Shown here: one piece after another, positions 9,475-18,269 of the stretch | How the letters are laid out: each line of letters starts with the position of its first letter | Numbering within the stretch: position 1 is the first letter of the stretch | From: Rhodanobacter sp. | Lineage (GTDB): Bacteria; Pseudomonadota; Gammaproteobacteria; Xanthomonadales; Rhodanobacteraceae | Assembly: GCA_040371205.1 (NCBI GenBank) | Contig: AP031382.1 | Coordinates: forward strand, 2,849,562 to 2,913,561 | Reading direction: 5' to 3' | Length of the DNA stretch: 64,000 bases | The notes under the pieces: model-generated | The model's input: only the letters and a program-made list of their open reading frames with translations | Told to the model about the DNA's origin: nothing | The model's database searches: none | Made by a program: the position numbers and the translations under genes

Positions 9475-11724
9475 TCAGTGCGCTGCCGTGGCCGATGTCG
9501 CGCTGGCTGCCGGCTTGTGCATGGCATCCAGCGTGGCGAGGTAGTCGCTGCCGGGCGGCAGCATGTCGACGGCCAGCTTGGGATCGGCCTTGAGCATGCC
9601 CACTTCGTCGGCCACGATGTGCGCGGCCTCGCGCAGCTGGGCGTCGGGCGCGTCCTTGGCGTCCTTCTCCTGCTTGAGTTCGCTCTTGAGGCTGCGCTCG
9701 CCGGGATCGAGGCCGTCGTCCAGGGCGCTGTCCTCGTCCTTGAGGTAGGCGTCGCTGCCGTCGATCGCCTTCTGGCGCTCGCGGAAGCTGGCCTGTATCG
9801 CGTCCAGCTGCTTGCGTTCGGCTTCGCGCTTGGCGAAGTTGAGCGACACCGAGGTCTTGGCGCGCATCAGCTTGTACTGCGCCAGTTCGTCCAGCATCAG
9901 CTTCCACGCCGGCGACGATGCGATGCGGGCATCGTGCAGGGTTTCCAGCTTCGGCAGATAGAGCTTCACGTCGCCGTCCGGCTGGTAGGCGGCCGGGGCG
10001 ATATGCGTCCAAGGCAGCGCGTTGTCGTAGGTGGACTCGCCGAAGTCCTTGGCGTCGCCGTTCTGCGGGAACTCGATGTCCGGCGTCACGCCCTTGATCT
10101 GGGTCGAGCCGCCGTTGATGCGGAAGAACTCCTGCACGGTCATCTTCAACTCGCCGTACTGCGGATCGCTGCCGGGATCCGGGCCGAAGCGGTCGAGGTC
10201 GACCAGGGTCTGCACGGTGCCCTTGCCGAAGGTGGGCGTGCCGATGATCAGGCCGCGGCCGCGATCCTGAATCGCTGCGGAGAAGATCTCCGAGGCCGAG
10301 GCGGTGCCGCGGTTCACCAGCACGGCGAACGGGCCGTTCCACAGCGGCGCGGCATCGTCCGAGCCCTGCACGTCGACCTGGCCGCGCGCATCACGCACCT
10401 GCACCACCGGCCCCTTGCCGTTGAACAGGCCGGTCATCGAGTCGGCCTCGGCCAGCGAGCCGCCGCCGTTGTCGCGCAGGTCCATGATGATGCCCTGCAC
10501 GCCGGCCGCCTTCAGCTCGGTGACCAGCTTGGCCACGTCGCGGGTGGCGCTGCGGTAATCCTTGTCGCCCTCGCTGCGCGCGCCGAAATCGGAGTAGAAG
10601 CTCGGCAGGTCGATGATGCCGATCTTGCGCACGACATCGCCGTCCTTGATGTCGAGGATCTTCTTCTTGGCGGCGCTTTCCTCGATGTTGACCTTCTTGC
10701 GCACGAGGCTGACGATTTCGTGCTTGCCGTCCGGGCCGGCGTCGGCGGGCAGGATCTCCAGCCGCACCGTGGTGTCCTTCTTGCCGCGGATCAGGTTGAC
10801 CACGTCGTCGATGCGCCAGCCGATCACGTCGGTGAACGGGCCGCTGTCGCCCTGCCCCACGCCCAGGATGCGGTCGCCCGGCTTGAGCTTGCCCGACTTC
10901 TCCGCCGGGCCGCCCGGCACCAGGCTGAAGATGATGGTGTAGTCGTCGCGCGACTGCAGCTGCGCGCCGATGCCTTCCAGCGACAGCTTCATCTGGATCG
11001 CGAAGTCCTCGGCCTTGCGCGGCGTGAAGTAGTCGGTGTGCGGGTCGGTGGTCTCGGCATACGCGGTCATGAAGGTCTGGAAAGCGTCGTCGCCGTCCAG
11101 CTGCTTCACGCGTTCGATGTAGTTGGTGTAGCGCCGGGTGAGCGTCTTGCGGATGTCCTCGTCGCTCTTGCCGGCGAGCTTGAGGCGCAGCCAGTCGTTC
11201 ATGGTGCGCTTGCGCCACAGGTCGTCCAGCGCCGCGTCGTCCTTCGCCCACTTGGCGTCCTTGCGGTCGTACTGGTAGCTCTCGTCGCCGTCGAAGTTGA
11301 AGCCGCCCTTGAGCAGGCTGCGCGCATAGGTCATGCGCTGCACGGCACGCTGCAGGAACTTGTTGTAGATGTCGAACGGGATCGAGAGGTCCTTGTTCCA
11401 GATCGCATTGTCCAGCTTGGTCTGGTCCGGCGCGAACTGGTCCATGTCCTGCTGGGTGAAGAACACCTTGTCGGGATCCAGCAGCTTGAAGTAGTCCGCG
11501 TAGATCTTCGCCGACATCGCATCGTCCAGCGGCTGCGCGTCGTAGTGGAAGCGGGTGAGGAAGCGCGCGGAAAGCTGCGCCGCGTCCGCCTGCGTGGGCG
11601 TGGGTTCGAGCGGCCACACCGCCGCCTTGCGGTTGCCGCCGGCGCCGAGTTCGGCGGCGGATTGCGCGTAGGCGCAGGTGACTGTCAGGCCAAGCAGCAG
11701 GACGAACGAGGGACGCAGTTTCAT
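9475..11724 (-). CDS. prc: tail-specific carboxy-terminal protease (S41 family)
   Basis: A periplasmic processing protease of 749 residues. It has a signal peptide (1-20, AYA-Q), a long N-terminal Prc-type domain, a PDZ domain around residues 245-330 (LEGIGAQLQ, LVPGGPAEKSG, GDRILGVGQ), then the S41 catalytic core. The Ser/Lys dyad is visible as Ser476 in GTASASEIFS and Lys501 in FGKGTVQT, with the same 25-residue spacing as in E. coli Prc. The C-terminal DUF3340-like region is present. In relatives it trims C-termini of periplasmic proteins, including cell-wall hydrolases and PBP3, which fits the neighbouring cell-wall block. It starts 10 bp after the lipA stop, so it may be read through from the lipoate genes. 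Confidence 0.95.
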   Translation of the reverse strand: MKLRPSFVLLLGLTVTCAYAQSAAELGAGGNRKAAVWPLEPTPTQADAAQLSARFLTRFHYDAQPLDDAMSAKIYADYFKLLDPDKVFFTQQDMDQFAPDQTKLDNAIWNKDLSIPFDIYNKFLQRAVQRMTYARSLLKGGFNFDGDESYQYDRKDAKWAKDDAALDDLWRKRTMNDWLRLKLAGKSDEDIRKTLTRRYTNYIERVKQLDGDDAFQTFMTAYAETTDPHTDYFTPRKAEDFAIQMKLSLEGIGAQLQSRDDYTIIFSLVPGGPAEKSGKLKPGDRILGVGQGDSGPFTDVIGWRIDDVVNLIRGKKDTTVRLEILPADAGPDGKHEIVSLVRKKVNIEESAAKKKILDIKDGDVVRKIGIIDLPSFYSDFGARSEGDKDYRSATRDVAKLVTELKAAGVQGIIMDLRDNGGGSLAEADSMTGLFNGKGPVVQVRDARGQVDVQGSDDAAPLWNGPFAVLVNRGTASASEIFSAAIQDRGRGLIIGTPTFGKGTVQTLVDLDRFGPDPGSDPQYGELKMTVQEFFRINGGSTQIKGVTPDIEFPQNGDAKDFGESTYDNALPWTHIAPAAYQPDGDVKLYLPKLETLHDARIASSPAWKLMLDELAQYKLMRAKTSVSLNFAKREAERKQLDAIQASFRERQKAIDGSDAYLKDEDSALDDGLDPGERSLKSELKQEKDAKDAPDAQLREAAHIVADEVGMLKADPKLAVDMLPPGSDYLATLDAMHKPAASATSATAAH

Positions 11725-11734
11725 AGAGTCTCTT

Positions 11735-12745
11735 TTAGGCGTGCTCAGTAACGCCCGCAGCGTGAGCCTGCAGGTCGGCGTGGTAGGACGAACGCACCAG
11801 CGGGCCGGACGCGACGTGATGGAAGCCCATCGCCTCGCCTTCCTTGCGCAGGTCTTCGAATTCTTCGGGCGTCCAATAGCGCACCACCGGGTGATGGTGC
11901 GGCGTGGGCTGCAGATACTGGCCGATGGTGACCATCTCGACGTCGTGCGCGCGCAGGTCGCGCAGGGTCTCGAGCACCTGTTCGCGCGTCTCGCCCAGGC
12001 CCAGCATGATGCCGGACTTGGTCGGCACGTCCGGGTGCTGTGCCTTGAAGCGCTTGAGCAGGTCCAGCGACCACTGGTAGTCGGCGCCGGGGCGCACCTC
12101 GCGGTAGAGGTGCGGCACGGTTTCCAGGTTGTGGTTGAACACGTCCGGCGGGAAGTCCTTCAGCACCTCCAGCGCGCGCTCCATGCGGCCCTTGCCGCGG
12201 AAGTCCGGCGTGAGGATCTCGATGCGGATGTCCGGGCTGGCGTGGCGCACCGCGCGGATGCACGCGGCGAAATGTTCGGCGCCGCCGTCGCGCAGGTCGT
12301 CGCGGTCCACCGAGGTGATCACCACGTACTTCAGGCGCATGTCGGCGATGGTCTCGGCCAGGCGCGCCGGTTCCAGCGGATCGGGCGCGGCCGGGCGGCC
12401 ATGCGCCACGTCGCAGAACGAGCAGCGGCGCGTGCATACCTCGCCGAGGATCATGAAGGTGGCGGTGCCCTTGCTGAAGCACTCGTGGATGTTCGGGCAC
12501 GAGGCTTCCTCGCACACCGTGACCAGCGAGTTCTCGCGCAGGCGCGATTTCAGCTGCTGGACGGCATTGCCCTGCGGCAGGCGCACGCGGATCCAGCTCG
12601 GCTTGCGCAGCACGGGCACGGCCGTGTCGAAACCGGCGCGGTTCAGCGCGATCTTGTCGTTGCCGAGCTGCTTTTCACCCACGGGCGCGCCGCTGACGAC
12701 GCTGATCGGGATGGACTTGGCGGGTGAAGCGGAGGCGTCGCTCAT
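11735..12745 (-). CDS. lipA: lipoyl synthase
   Basis: Radical-SAM enzyme inserting two sulfurs into protein-bound octanoyl groups of the 2-oxoacid dehydrogenases and the glycine cleavage H protein. The 336-residue protein has the auxiliary cluster motif [12 protein letters not shown], the radical-SAM triad CTRRCSFC, and the C-terminal RSSYHAD that ligates the auxiliary cluster through Ser. The ATG at 12745 overlaps the lipB stop (ATGA), so the two enzymes of lipoate assembly are translationally coupled. A longer open frame upstream lies inside lipB and is not coding. Confidence 0.97.
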   Translation of the reverse strand: MSDASASPAKSIPISVVSGAPVGEKQLGNDKIALNRAGFDTAVPVLRKPSWIRVRLPQGNAVQQLKSRLRENSLVTVCEEASCPNIHECFSKGTATFMILGEVCTRRCSFCDVAHGRPAAPDPLEPARLAETIADMRLKYVVITSVDRDDLRDGGAEHFAACIRAVRHASPDIRIEILTPDFRGKGRMERALEVLKDFPPDVFNHNLETVPHLYREVRPGADYQWSLDLLKRFKAQHPDVPTKSGIMLGLGETREQVLETLRDLRAHDVEMVTIGQYLQPTPHHHPVVRYWTPEEFEDLRKEGEAMGFHHVASGPLVRSSYHADLQAHAAGVTEHA

Positions 12746-13410
12746 GCGGGTTCGCGTGGGGGAAGTTCGGGGATGACGGGCGCAGCCGGTTCGGCGCGGA
12801 AACCGAACTGGCGGCAGAACTCCTCCACCAGCGCATCTTCCACGTCCGCCAACCGCGACGGGCCGCCCAAGTCTAGCACCTGCGTCACTTCCAAACCCTT
12901 GTAGCCACAAGGGTTGATGCGGTGGTAGGGCTCAAGGTTCATGTTCACGTTGAAGGCCAGCCCGTGGAAGCTGCAGCCGCGCCGCACGCGCAGCCCCAGC
13001 GCGGCCACCTTGGCGTCGGCCACGTAGACGCCGGGCGCGCCCTCGCGGCGTTCCGCGGCGATGTTCCAGTGCGCCAGCGTATCGATGATGGCCTGCTCGA
13101 TCTTGTGGACCAGCTCGCGCACGCCCACGCCGACGCGGCGCAGGTCGATCATCGGGTAGCCCACGATCTGGCCCGGGCCGTGGTAGGTCACCTGGCCGCC
13201 GCGGTCGACCGGGATCACCGGGATGTCGCCGGGCGCCAGCACGTGTTCCATCCTGCCGGCCTGGCCCAGGGTGAACACCGGGTCGTGCTCCAGCAGCCAG
13301 AACTCGTCGACGGTATCGGCGGTGCGGTTGTCGGTGAACGCGCTCATCGCCTTCCACGTCGTCTCGTAGGGCTGGCGGCCGAGACGGCGGATCTTGAGCG
13401 GCAGGGACAT
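12742..13410 (-). CDS. lipB: octanoyl-[acyl-carrier-protein]-protein transferase
   Basis: Moves octanoate from ACP to lipoyl domains, the step before LipA. The 222-residue protein shows [17 protein letters not shown], the active-site Lys in [20 protein letters not shown], and the catalytic Cys in INPCGYKGL. The ATG at 13410 begins [13 protein letters not shown], which matches the family N-terminus; the frame stays open for 41 codons upstream but that part resembles nothing. It overlaps lipA by four bases and follows ybeD by 79 bp. Confidence 0.96.
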   Translation of the reverse strand: MSLPLKIRRLGRQPYETTWKAMSAFTDNRTADTVDEFWLLEHDPVFTLGQAGRMEHVLAPGDIPVIPVDRGGQVTYHGPGQIVGYPMIDLRRVGVGVRELVHKIEQAIIDTLAHWNIAAERREGAPGVYVADAKVAALGLRVRRGCSFHGLAFNVNMNLEPYHRINPCGYKGLEVTQVLDLGGPSRLADVEDALVEEFCRQFGFRAEPAAPVIPELPPREPA

Positions 13411-13489
13411 GGCGTAACCTGGCAAAGCGGTATTGGGGAAGATGCGGCCGGCCGGCGGAAAGCCAAGGGCGGCCAAGCCGCCCGGCCGG

Positions 13490-13780
13490 TCAGAGCGTGT
13501 AGCGGATGTCCGGATCGGTGCGCAGCACGACATGCGCGCTGTCGTATTGCTCGCGGCTGTCGCAACGGAAACTCACCGTGACCGACACGTAGTTGCCGTT
13601 GCCGGAAAGGCGCTGCCGCACGGTCTCGTGCAGCACGTGCAGGCCCGCGCCCTCGAGCAGCTGCGGCACGCGCGCGGGCAGGCCGGCCTCGGCCTTGCCC
13701 ACCGCCGTGATCTCGAACTCGCCGGGAAACTGGAAGCCCTTGCCTTCCCGCTTCGCCTGGCTGAAGTCGATCTCGTGCAT
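13490..13780 (-). CDS. ybeD: YbeD/DUF493-family protein
   Basis: A 96-residue cytoplasmic protein with an ACT-like alpha/beta fold: [18 protein letters not shown] and [11 protein letters not shown]. In E. coli and many gammaproteobacteria ybeD sits between dacA and lipB exactly as here, and has been proposed to assist lipoate or glycine-cleavage regulation; the function is not established. The ATG overlaps the dacC stop by one base (TGATG), indicating coupling with the upstream carboxypeptidase. Confidence 0.9.
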   Translation of the reverse strand: MHEIDFSQAKREGKGFQFPGEFEITAVGKAEAGLPARVPQLLEGAGLHVLHETVRQRLSGNGNYVSVTVSFRCDSREQYDSAHVVLRTDPDIRYTL

Positions 13781-15057
13781 CACTTCGCGTCCGGTGCCGC
13801 GGCCGGGGCAAGCGCCGGCGCATCGGTCTTCTTGTTGCCGTGGAACCACAGCAGGATCGAGTCCCACAGGCGCGAGAAGAAGCCGCCCTGCGGCGCGTCC
13901 GCCAGCGCGACCAGCGGCACGCTCTGGATCGGCTGGTCGTCCAGCATGATGCGCAGCGTGCCCACCTGCTGCCCCTTCTTGAACGGGGCGATCAGGGTGG
14001 CGGGGATGTCCATGGTCGCCTTGAGCTTGTCGTACTGGCCGGTCTTCACCGTCACCAGCACGTCGTCGGCCACGCCCAGCGGCAGCGTGTCGGCCTGCCC
14101 CTTCCAGAGGCGCGGGCTGGTCAGCGTCTGGCCGGCCTTGTACAGCTTGTGCGTCTCGTAGAAGCGGAAGCCGTAGTTGAGCAGCGCCATCGCGGCGTCG
14201 GCGCGGCCCTTGTCGCTGCTGGAACCCATCACCACCGCGATCATGCGCTCGTCGCCGTGCACCGCCGAGGCATCCAGGCAGAAGCCGGCGGCGGCGGTAT
14301 GGCCGGTCTTGATGCCGTCCACCGAGGGATCGCGCCAGAGCAGCGCATTGCGGTTCTGCTGCTTGATGCCGTTCCACTCGAACTCCTTGATCTTGGAGAT
14401 CGCGTAGTCGGTGGGGAAGTCGTGGATCAACGCGCGCGAGAGGATCGCGATGTCGTGCGCGGTGGAGTAATGGTCGTCCACCGGGTAGCCGGAGGCATTG
14501 GAGTAGTGCGTGTTGACCATGCCAAGCTGCTTGGCATAGGCGTTCATGAGGTTGGCGAACGCGTCCTCGGAGCCGGCCGCGTGTTCGGCCAGCGCGATCG
14601 CCGCGTCGTTGCCGGACTGCACGATCATGCCCTTCAGCAGATCCTCCAGCTTCACCTGGCTGCCCAGCTTGAGGAAGCTGGTGGAACCGTCGGTGCCGCC
14701 GCCGCCGGCGCGCCACGCGTGCTCGCTGATGGTCACCATGTCGTCGGGATGGATGCGGCCGGCGGCGATCTCGGCAGAGATCACGTAGTCGGTCATCACC
14801 TTGGTCAGCGAGGCCGGGGCGCGGCGCTCGTCGGGATTCTTGGAGGCAAGGATCTGGCCGGTGGCGTAGTCCATCAGCACCCAGCTCTGCGCGTCCACGT
14901 CCGGCGGCGGCGGCACCGGCATCGGCGCCACCACCGGGGTCGGCACCGCGCCGGGATGCGGCGGCGTCGCCGGGTGCGGCGGCGTCTGGGCAACGGCGGC
15001 GCCCGCCGCCAGCGCGGCGGCGGCGAGCGTGGTCAGGGTACGGCGGAGAAAGCTCAT
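13780..15057 (-). CDS. dacC: D-alanyl-D-alanine carboxypeptidase (PBP5/6 type)
   Basis: Removes the terminal D-Ala from peptidoglycan stem pentapeptides in the periplasm. The 425-residue protein has a signal peptide (1-23), a Pro-rich stretch (PPHPATPPHPGAVPTP), then the catalytic motifs Ser83-Leu-Thr-Lys86, SGN in VQSGNDAAIAL, and KTG in DGIKTGHTAAA. A C-terminal PBP5-type beta domain and an amphipathic membrane anchor (FFSRLWDSILLWF) follow. Family members are called DacA or DacC interchangeably, so the symbol is provisional. The stop overlaps the ybeD start. It opens after a 62-bp gap from rlpA and probably belongs to the same transcript. Confidence 0.94.
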   Translation of the reverse strand: MSFLRRTLTTLAAAALAAGAAVAQTPPHPATPPHPGAVPTPVVAPMPVPPPPDVDAQSWVLMDYATGQILASKNPDERRAPASLTKVMTDYVISAEIAAGRIHPDDMVTISEHAWRAGGGGTDGSTSFLKLGSQVKLEDLLKGMIVQSGNDAAIALAEHAAGSEDAFANLMNAYAKQLGMVNTHYSNASGYPVDDHYSTAHDIAILSRALIHDFPTDYAISKIKEFEWNGIKQQNRNALLWRDPSVDGIKTGHTAAAGFCLDASAVHGDERMIAVVMGSSSDKGRADAAMALLNYGFRFYETHKLYKAGQTLTSPRLWKGQADTLPLGVADDVLVTVKTGQYDKLKATMDIPATLIAPFKKGQQVGTLRIMLDDQPIQSVPLVALADAPQGGFFSRLWDSILLWFHGNKKTDAPALAPAAAPDAK

Positions 15058-15119
15058 CGTGATCGTGTTCCGGATGATGGCAGGACGGCGTCAAGCAGTG
15101 CCGTCGATGGAAAAGTGCA

Positions 15120-16037
15120 TCAGTCTACCGCGACCTGCGGCCTCGGCAGGCCCATGTCCTCGATGCGACGGGTCACCGTGTCGGCGCGGTCCACGCTGTC
15201 CAGCGGCCCCACGCGCACGCGGCGGATGGTGCGGCCGCCGACCTGAACCTGCTCCACCTGCACCGGCGCGAAGTTCGCCTGGCGCAGCCGCGCGGCCACC
15301 CGTTCGGCGTTGGCAGGATCGGAGAACGCTCCCACTTGCAGGTAGATTCCCGGCGATCCGCCGCCGCTTGTGACCGGCGGCGGCGGCGATGGTTCCGCGT
15401 CCGGCGCCGACGGGTCGATGCCCTGCACCTCGACCAGCCCGGTGCCCTTGGGCCAGATGCCGATGCGCACCGCCGCCGCGTAGGACAGGTCGATGATGCG
15501 GTTCTCGTGGAACGGCCCGCGGTCGTTGACGCGGACGATCACGCTCTTGCCGTTCGAGAGGTTGGTCACCCGCGCGTAGCTCGGCAGCGGCAGCACCTTG
15601 CTCGCGGCGCTGAACTTGTACATGTCGTAGTTCTCGAGGCTGGACGTCTTGTAGCCGTCGAACTTGTTGCCGTAGAACGAGGCGATGCCGCGCTCGTCGT
15701 AGCCGCGCGCGCTGGGCAGCACGCGGTAGGTCTGACCGCGCACGGTATAGGGCGACTTGTTGCCGTACAGCGAGCGCGGCTCCGTCTTCGGCACCGGCTC
15801 GGGCAAGGTATAGATGTACGCAGGCGGCGGGCCGGCGGGTGAACTGTCGCTGCTGGCGCTGTAGCGCCTGTCCTGGGGCAGGCTGGTATCGTCGTGGTGG
15901 AACCAGCCGTGATGTGCGCTACCCGGCGCTGCGTTGGCGGCGTCGCCCGGCGGCGCGGGCCGCGCGGCATGGCGGCCGCCGCAAGCGGCCAGCGCGAGCG
16001 GCATCGCCAGCAACGCCAGGCCGCGCCAAAGCCTCAC
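15120..16037 (-). CDS. rlpA: septal-ring lipoprotein RlpA (DPBB plus SPOR)
   Basis: A 305-residue outer-membrane lipoprotein. The signal peptide ends in a lipobox (LALAAC). A double-psi beta-barrel follows (ERGIASFYG, TNLSNGKSVIVRVNDRGPF, IDLSYAAAVRIG), then a Pro-rich linker and a C-terminal SPOR domain (IYLQVGAFSDPANAERVAARL). In Pseudomonas RlpA is a lytic transglycosylase acting on glycan strands lacking stem peptides, and SPOR brings it to division sites. The best start is a GTG at 16037 overlapping the mltB stop (GTGA). The gene sits in the usual mltB-rlpA-dacC order. Confidence 0.93.
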   Translation of the reverse strand: MRLWRGLALLAMPLALAACGGRHAARPAPPGDAANAAPGSAHHGWFHHDDTSLPQDRRYSASSDSSPAGPPPAYIYTLPEPVPKTEPRSLYGNKSPYTVRGQTYRVLPSARGYDERGIASFYGNKFDGYKTSSLENYDMYKFSAASKVLPLPSYARVTNLSNGKSVIVRVNDRGPFHENRIIDLSYAAAVRIGIWPKGTGLVEVQGIDPSAPDAEPSPPPPVTSGGGSPGIYLQVGAFSDPANAERVAARLRQANFAPVQVEQVQVGGRTIRRVRVGPLDSVDRADTVTRRIEDMGLPRPQVAVD

Positions 16038-17062
16038 GGAGCGTTGCCTGCGCCGTCCACGCCGTCCGCGTCGCGCACACCGTCCACGATCGCCTGCGCC
16101 AGCTGGTACACCGCCATCGCGTACATCGGGCTGCGGTTGTAGGTGGTGATCACCCGGAAGTTGTTGAAGGTGAACCACTGCTCCGGCCCGCTCAGGCCGT
16201 CCAGCGTCAGCAGGCTGGTCGGCTCGCCCGGATTGAGGTGCTGGAACGGCGCATAGCCCCAGGCCTCCAGTTGCTCCAGCGGCCATTGCGGCGTGGCCTG
16301 CCAGTCGCCCAGCGGCTTGGCCGCGCCATCCGGCTGCGCACGCGCCGCCACCGGGCCGCCCGCGACCCAGCCGTGCTTGGCGAAGTAGTTCGCCACGCTG
16401 GCGAGGATGTCGGGCAGCGAGTTCATCAGGTCGATGCGGCCGTCGCCGTCCTCATCCACCGCGAAGTCGCGGATGCTGTCGGGCATGAACTGGCCCCAGC
16501 CCTGCGCGCCGGCGTAGGAGCCGGTGAGCGTGTCCAGCGGACCGGCGAGGCGGTTGTCCGGCAGCTCCAGCAAGGTCTTCAACTGCTGGCGGAAATAGGC
16601 CGCGCGCTTCGGGTAGTAGAAACCCAGCGTTACCAGCGCGTCGAGCACCTTGTACTTGCCGGTGATGCGCCCGTAGGAGGTTTCCACGCCGATGATCGCC
16701 ACGAGGTACTGCGGCGCCACACCATACTGCTTGCCGATGCGCTCCAGCAATGCGCGATGTTCCCGATAGAACGCCACGCCGTCGTCGATGCGCTTCTGGG
16801 TGAGGAAGATCGGGCGGTACGCGCTCCACGGCTTCGACTCGGCCGGGCGGTTCATCGCGTCGATGATGCTCTGCTGCATCTGCGCCTGGTCGAGCAGCGC
16901 GTCGAGCGCCGCCGGATCCTTGCCGGTGTCGTGCGCCACCTCCTGCACCAGGGCGGACTGGCCCGGATGCGTGTCGGCCAGCAGCGGCAGCGGCGCGAGG
17001 GCAACCAGCAGGGCAAGCGGGAACAGGCTGCGCAAACGGCGCGACACGGCAGGCAAGGGCAT
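16034..17062 (-). CDS. mltB: membrane-bound lytic murein transglycosylase B
   Basis: Cleaves the MurNAc-GlcNAc bond forming 1,6-anhydro ends. The 342-residue protein begins MPLPAVSRRLRSLFPL with a hydrophobic signal sequence but no Cys lipobox, so it looks soluble and periplasmic rather than a lipoprotein as in E. coli. The catalytic Glu is in IIGVETSYGRITGK, followed by GSYAGAQGWGQFMPDS and FNNFRVITTYNRS. Start ATG 17062 was chosen because residues upstream are Arg/Cys-rich and unlike a signal. Its stop overlaps the rlpA GTG. Confidence 0.94.
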   Translation of the reverse strand: MPLPAVSRRLRSLFPLALLVALAPLPLLADTHPGQSALVQEVAHDTGKDPAALDALLDQAQMQQSIIDAMNRPAESKPWSAYRPIFLTQKRIDDGVAFYREHRALLERIGKQYGVAPQYLVAIIGVETSYGRITGKYKVLDALVTLGFYYPKRAAYFRQQLKTLLELPDNRLAGPLDTLTGSYAGAQGWGQFMPDSIRDFAVDEDGDGRIDLMNSLPDILASVANYFAKHGWVAGGPVAARAQPDGAAKPLGDWQATPQWPLEQLEAWGYAPFQHLNPGEPTSLLTLDGLSGPEQWFTFNNFRVITTYNRSPMYAMAVYQLAQAIVDGVRDADGVDGAGNAP

Positions 17063-17153
17063 GGTCGATCGACATGGACAACGATTGCGCCGAAGCGTAG
17101 CACGGGCTTCGGCGCAAACCGTGGCGCGCGCGGGCCGCGCCAAAGACGGAGCT

Positions 17154-18269
17154 TCAGTCGTGCCGTTTGCGGTGCGCGTGGATCGACATCAGCATGCCGA
17201 AGCCGGTCAGCAAGGTCACCGCGGAAGTGCCGCCGTAGCTCACCATCGGCATCGGCACGCCCACCACCGGCAGCATGCCGGACACCATGCCGCCGTTGAC
17301 GAACACGTAGACGAACAGGCTCATGCCGATCGCGCCGGCGAGCAGGCGGGAATAGGTGTCGCGCGCCTCCATCGCGATCCACAGGCAGCGGCCGATGATG
17401 AAGGCGTACAGCGCCACCATCAGGCACACGCCGACCAGGCCGAATTCTTCGGAGAACACCGCGAAGATGAAGTCGGTGGTGTGCTCGGGCAGGAAGTCCA
17501 GTTGCGCCTGCGAGCTGTGCATCCAGCCCTTGCCGAACACGCCGCCGGAGCCCACCGCGATCTGCGACTGGATGATGTGCCAGCCGTTGCCCAGCGGATC
17601 GGACTCGGGATTGAGCATGGTCAGGATGCGGCCGCGCTGGTACTGGTGCATGAAATGCCAGGCCACCGGCGCCATGCCGGCCGCTCCGGCCAGCAACACG
17701 CCGATCCGCCACCACGCCATGCCCGAAAGGAACAGCGCGAAGCCGCCGGTCGCCGCCACCAGCAGCGCCGTGCCCAGATCCGGCTGCTTGCCGATCAGGT
17801 AGGCGGGAATGGCGACCAGCACCCCGACCGCCGCGATGTCCTTCCAGCGCGGCGGAAGCTGGCGCGGATGCAGATACCACGCCGCCATCATCGGCATGGT
17901 GAGCTTCACCAGCTCGGACGGCTGGAAGCGCATCACGCCCAGGTTGAGCCAGCGGTCCGCGCCGCGCCCCTCGCCCAGCACCGCCACCACGACAAGCAGC
18001 AGCACGCTGAACGCATACAACCATGGCGTCCAGTTGCGCAGCGTGGCGGGCGGGATGCGCGAGATCAGCAGCAACAACACGAAGCCCAGCACGAAACGCG
18101 CGGCCTGTCCGCCGACCATGGCCATGCCGCCGTCGGCCGCCGTGTACAGGGTGCACAGGCCGGCAATCGCCAGCAGCAACAGGCCCGCGGCCAGCGGCAG
18201 GTCGATGCGCGGACGGGTGAGCACGCGGCGCAACAGGCGCGTCAGCCGCACTTGCAACATCTCGATCAT
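17154..18269 (-). CDS. rodA: SEDS peptidoglycan glycosyltransferase RodA
   Basis: Polymerises lipid II into glycan strands for sidewall growth, in partnership with PBP2. The 371-residue inner-membrane protein has about ten hydrophobic helices and SEDS signatures FQPSELVKL, GKQPDLGTALL, GNGWHIIQSQIAVGSGG (with GWMHSSQ following), PEHTTDFIFAVFSEEFG, and VGVPMPMVSYGGTSA. The ATG overlaps the mrdA stop (ATGA), coupling the polymerase to its transpeptidase. The C-terminus ends in a short basic tail (HAHRKRHD). Confidence 0.97.
   Translation of the reverse strand: MIEMLQVRLTRLLRRVLTRPRIDLPLAAGLLLLAIAGLCTLYTAADGGMAMVGGQAARFVLGFVLLLLISRIPPATLRNWTPWLYAFSVLLLVVVAVLGEGRGADRWLNLGVMRFQPSELVKLTMPMMAAWYLHPRQLPPRWKDIAAVGVLVAIPAYLIGKQPDLGTALLVAATGGFALFLSGMAWWRIGVLLAGAAGMAPVAWHFMHQYQRGRILTMLNPESDPLGNGWHIIQSQIAVGSGGVFGKGWMHSSQAQLDFLPEHTTDFIFAVFSEEFGLVGVCLMVALYAFIIGRCLWIAMEARDTYSRLLAGAIGMSLFVYVFVNGGMVSGMLPVVGVPMPMVSYGGTSAVTLLTGFGMLMSIHAHRKRHD

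Noticed and set aside
9478-11751. A 757-codon plus-strand frame
   Set aside because: It mirrors prc; composition is Val/His/Arg-rich with no domain.
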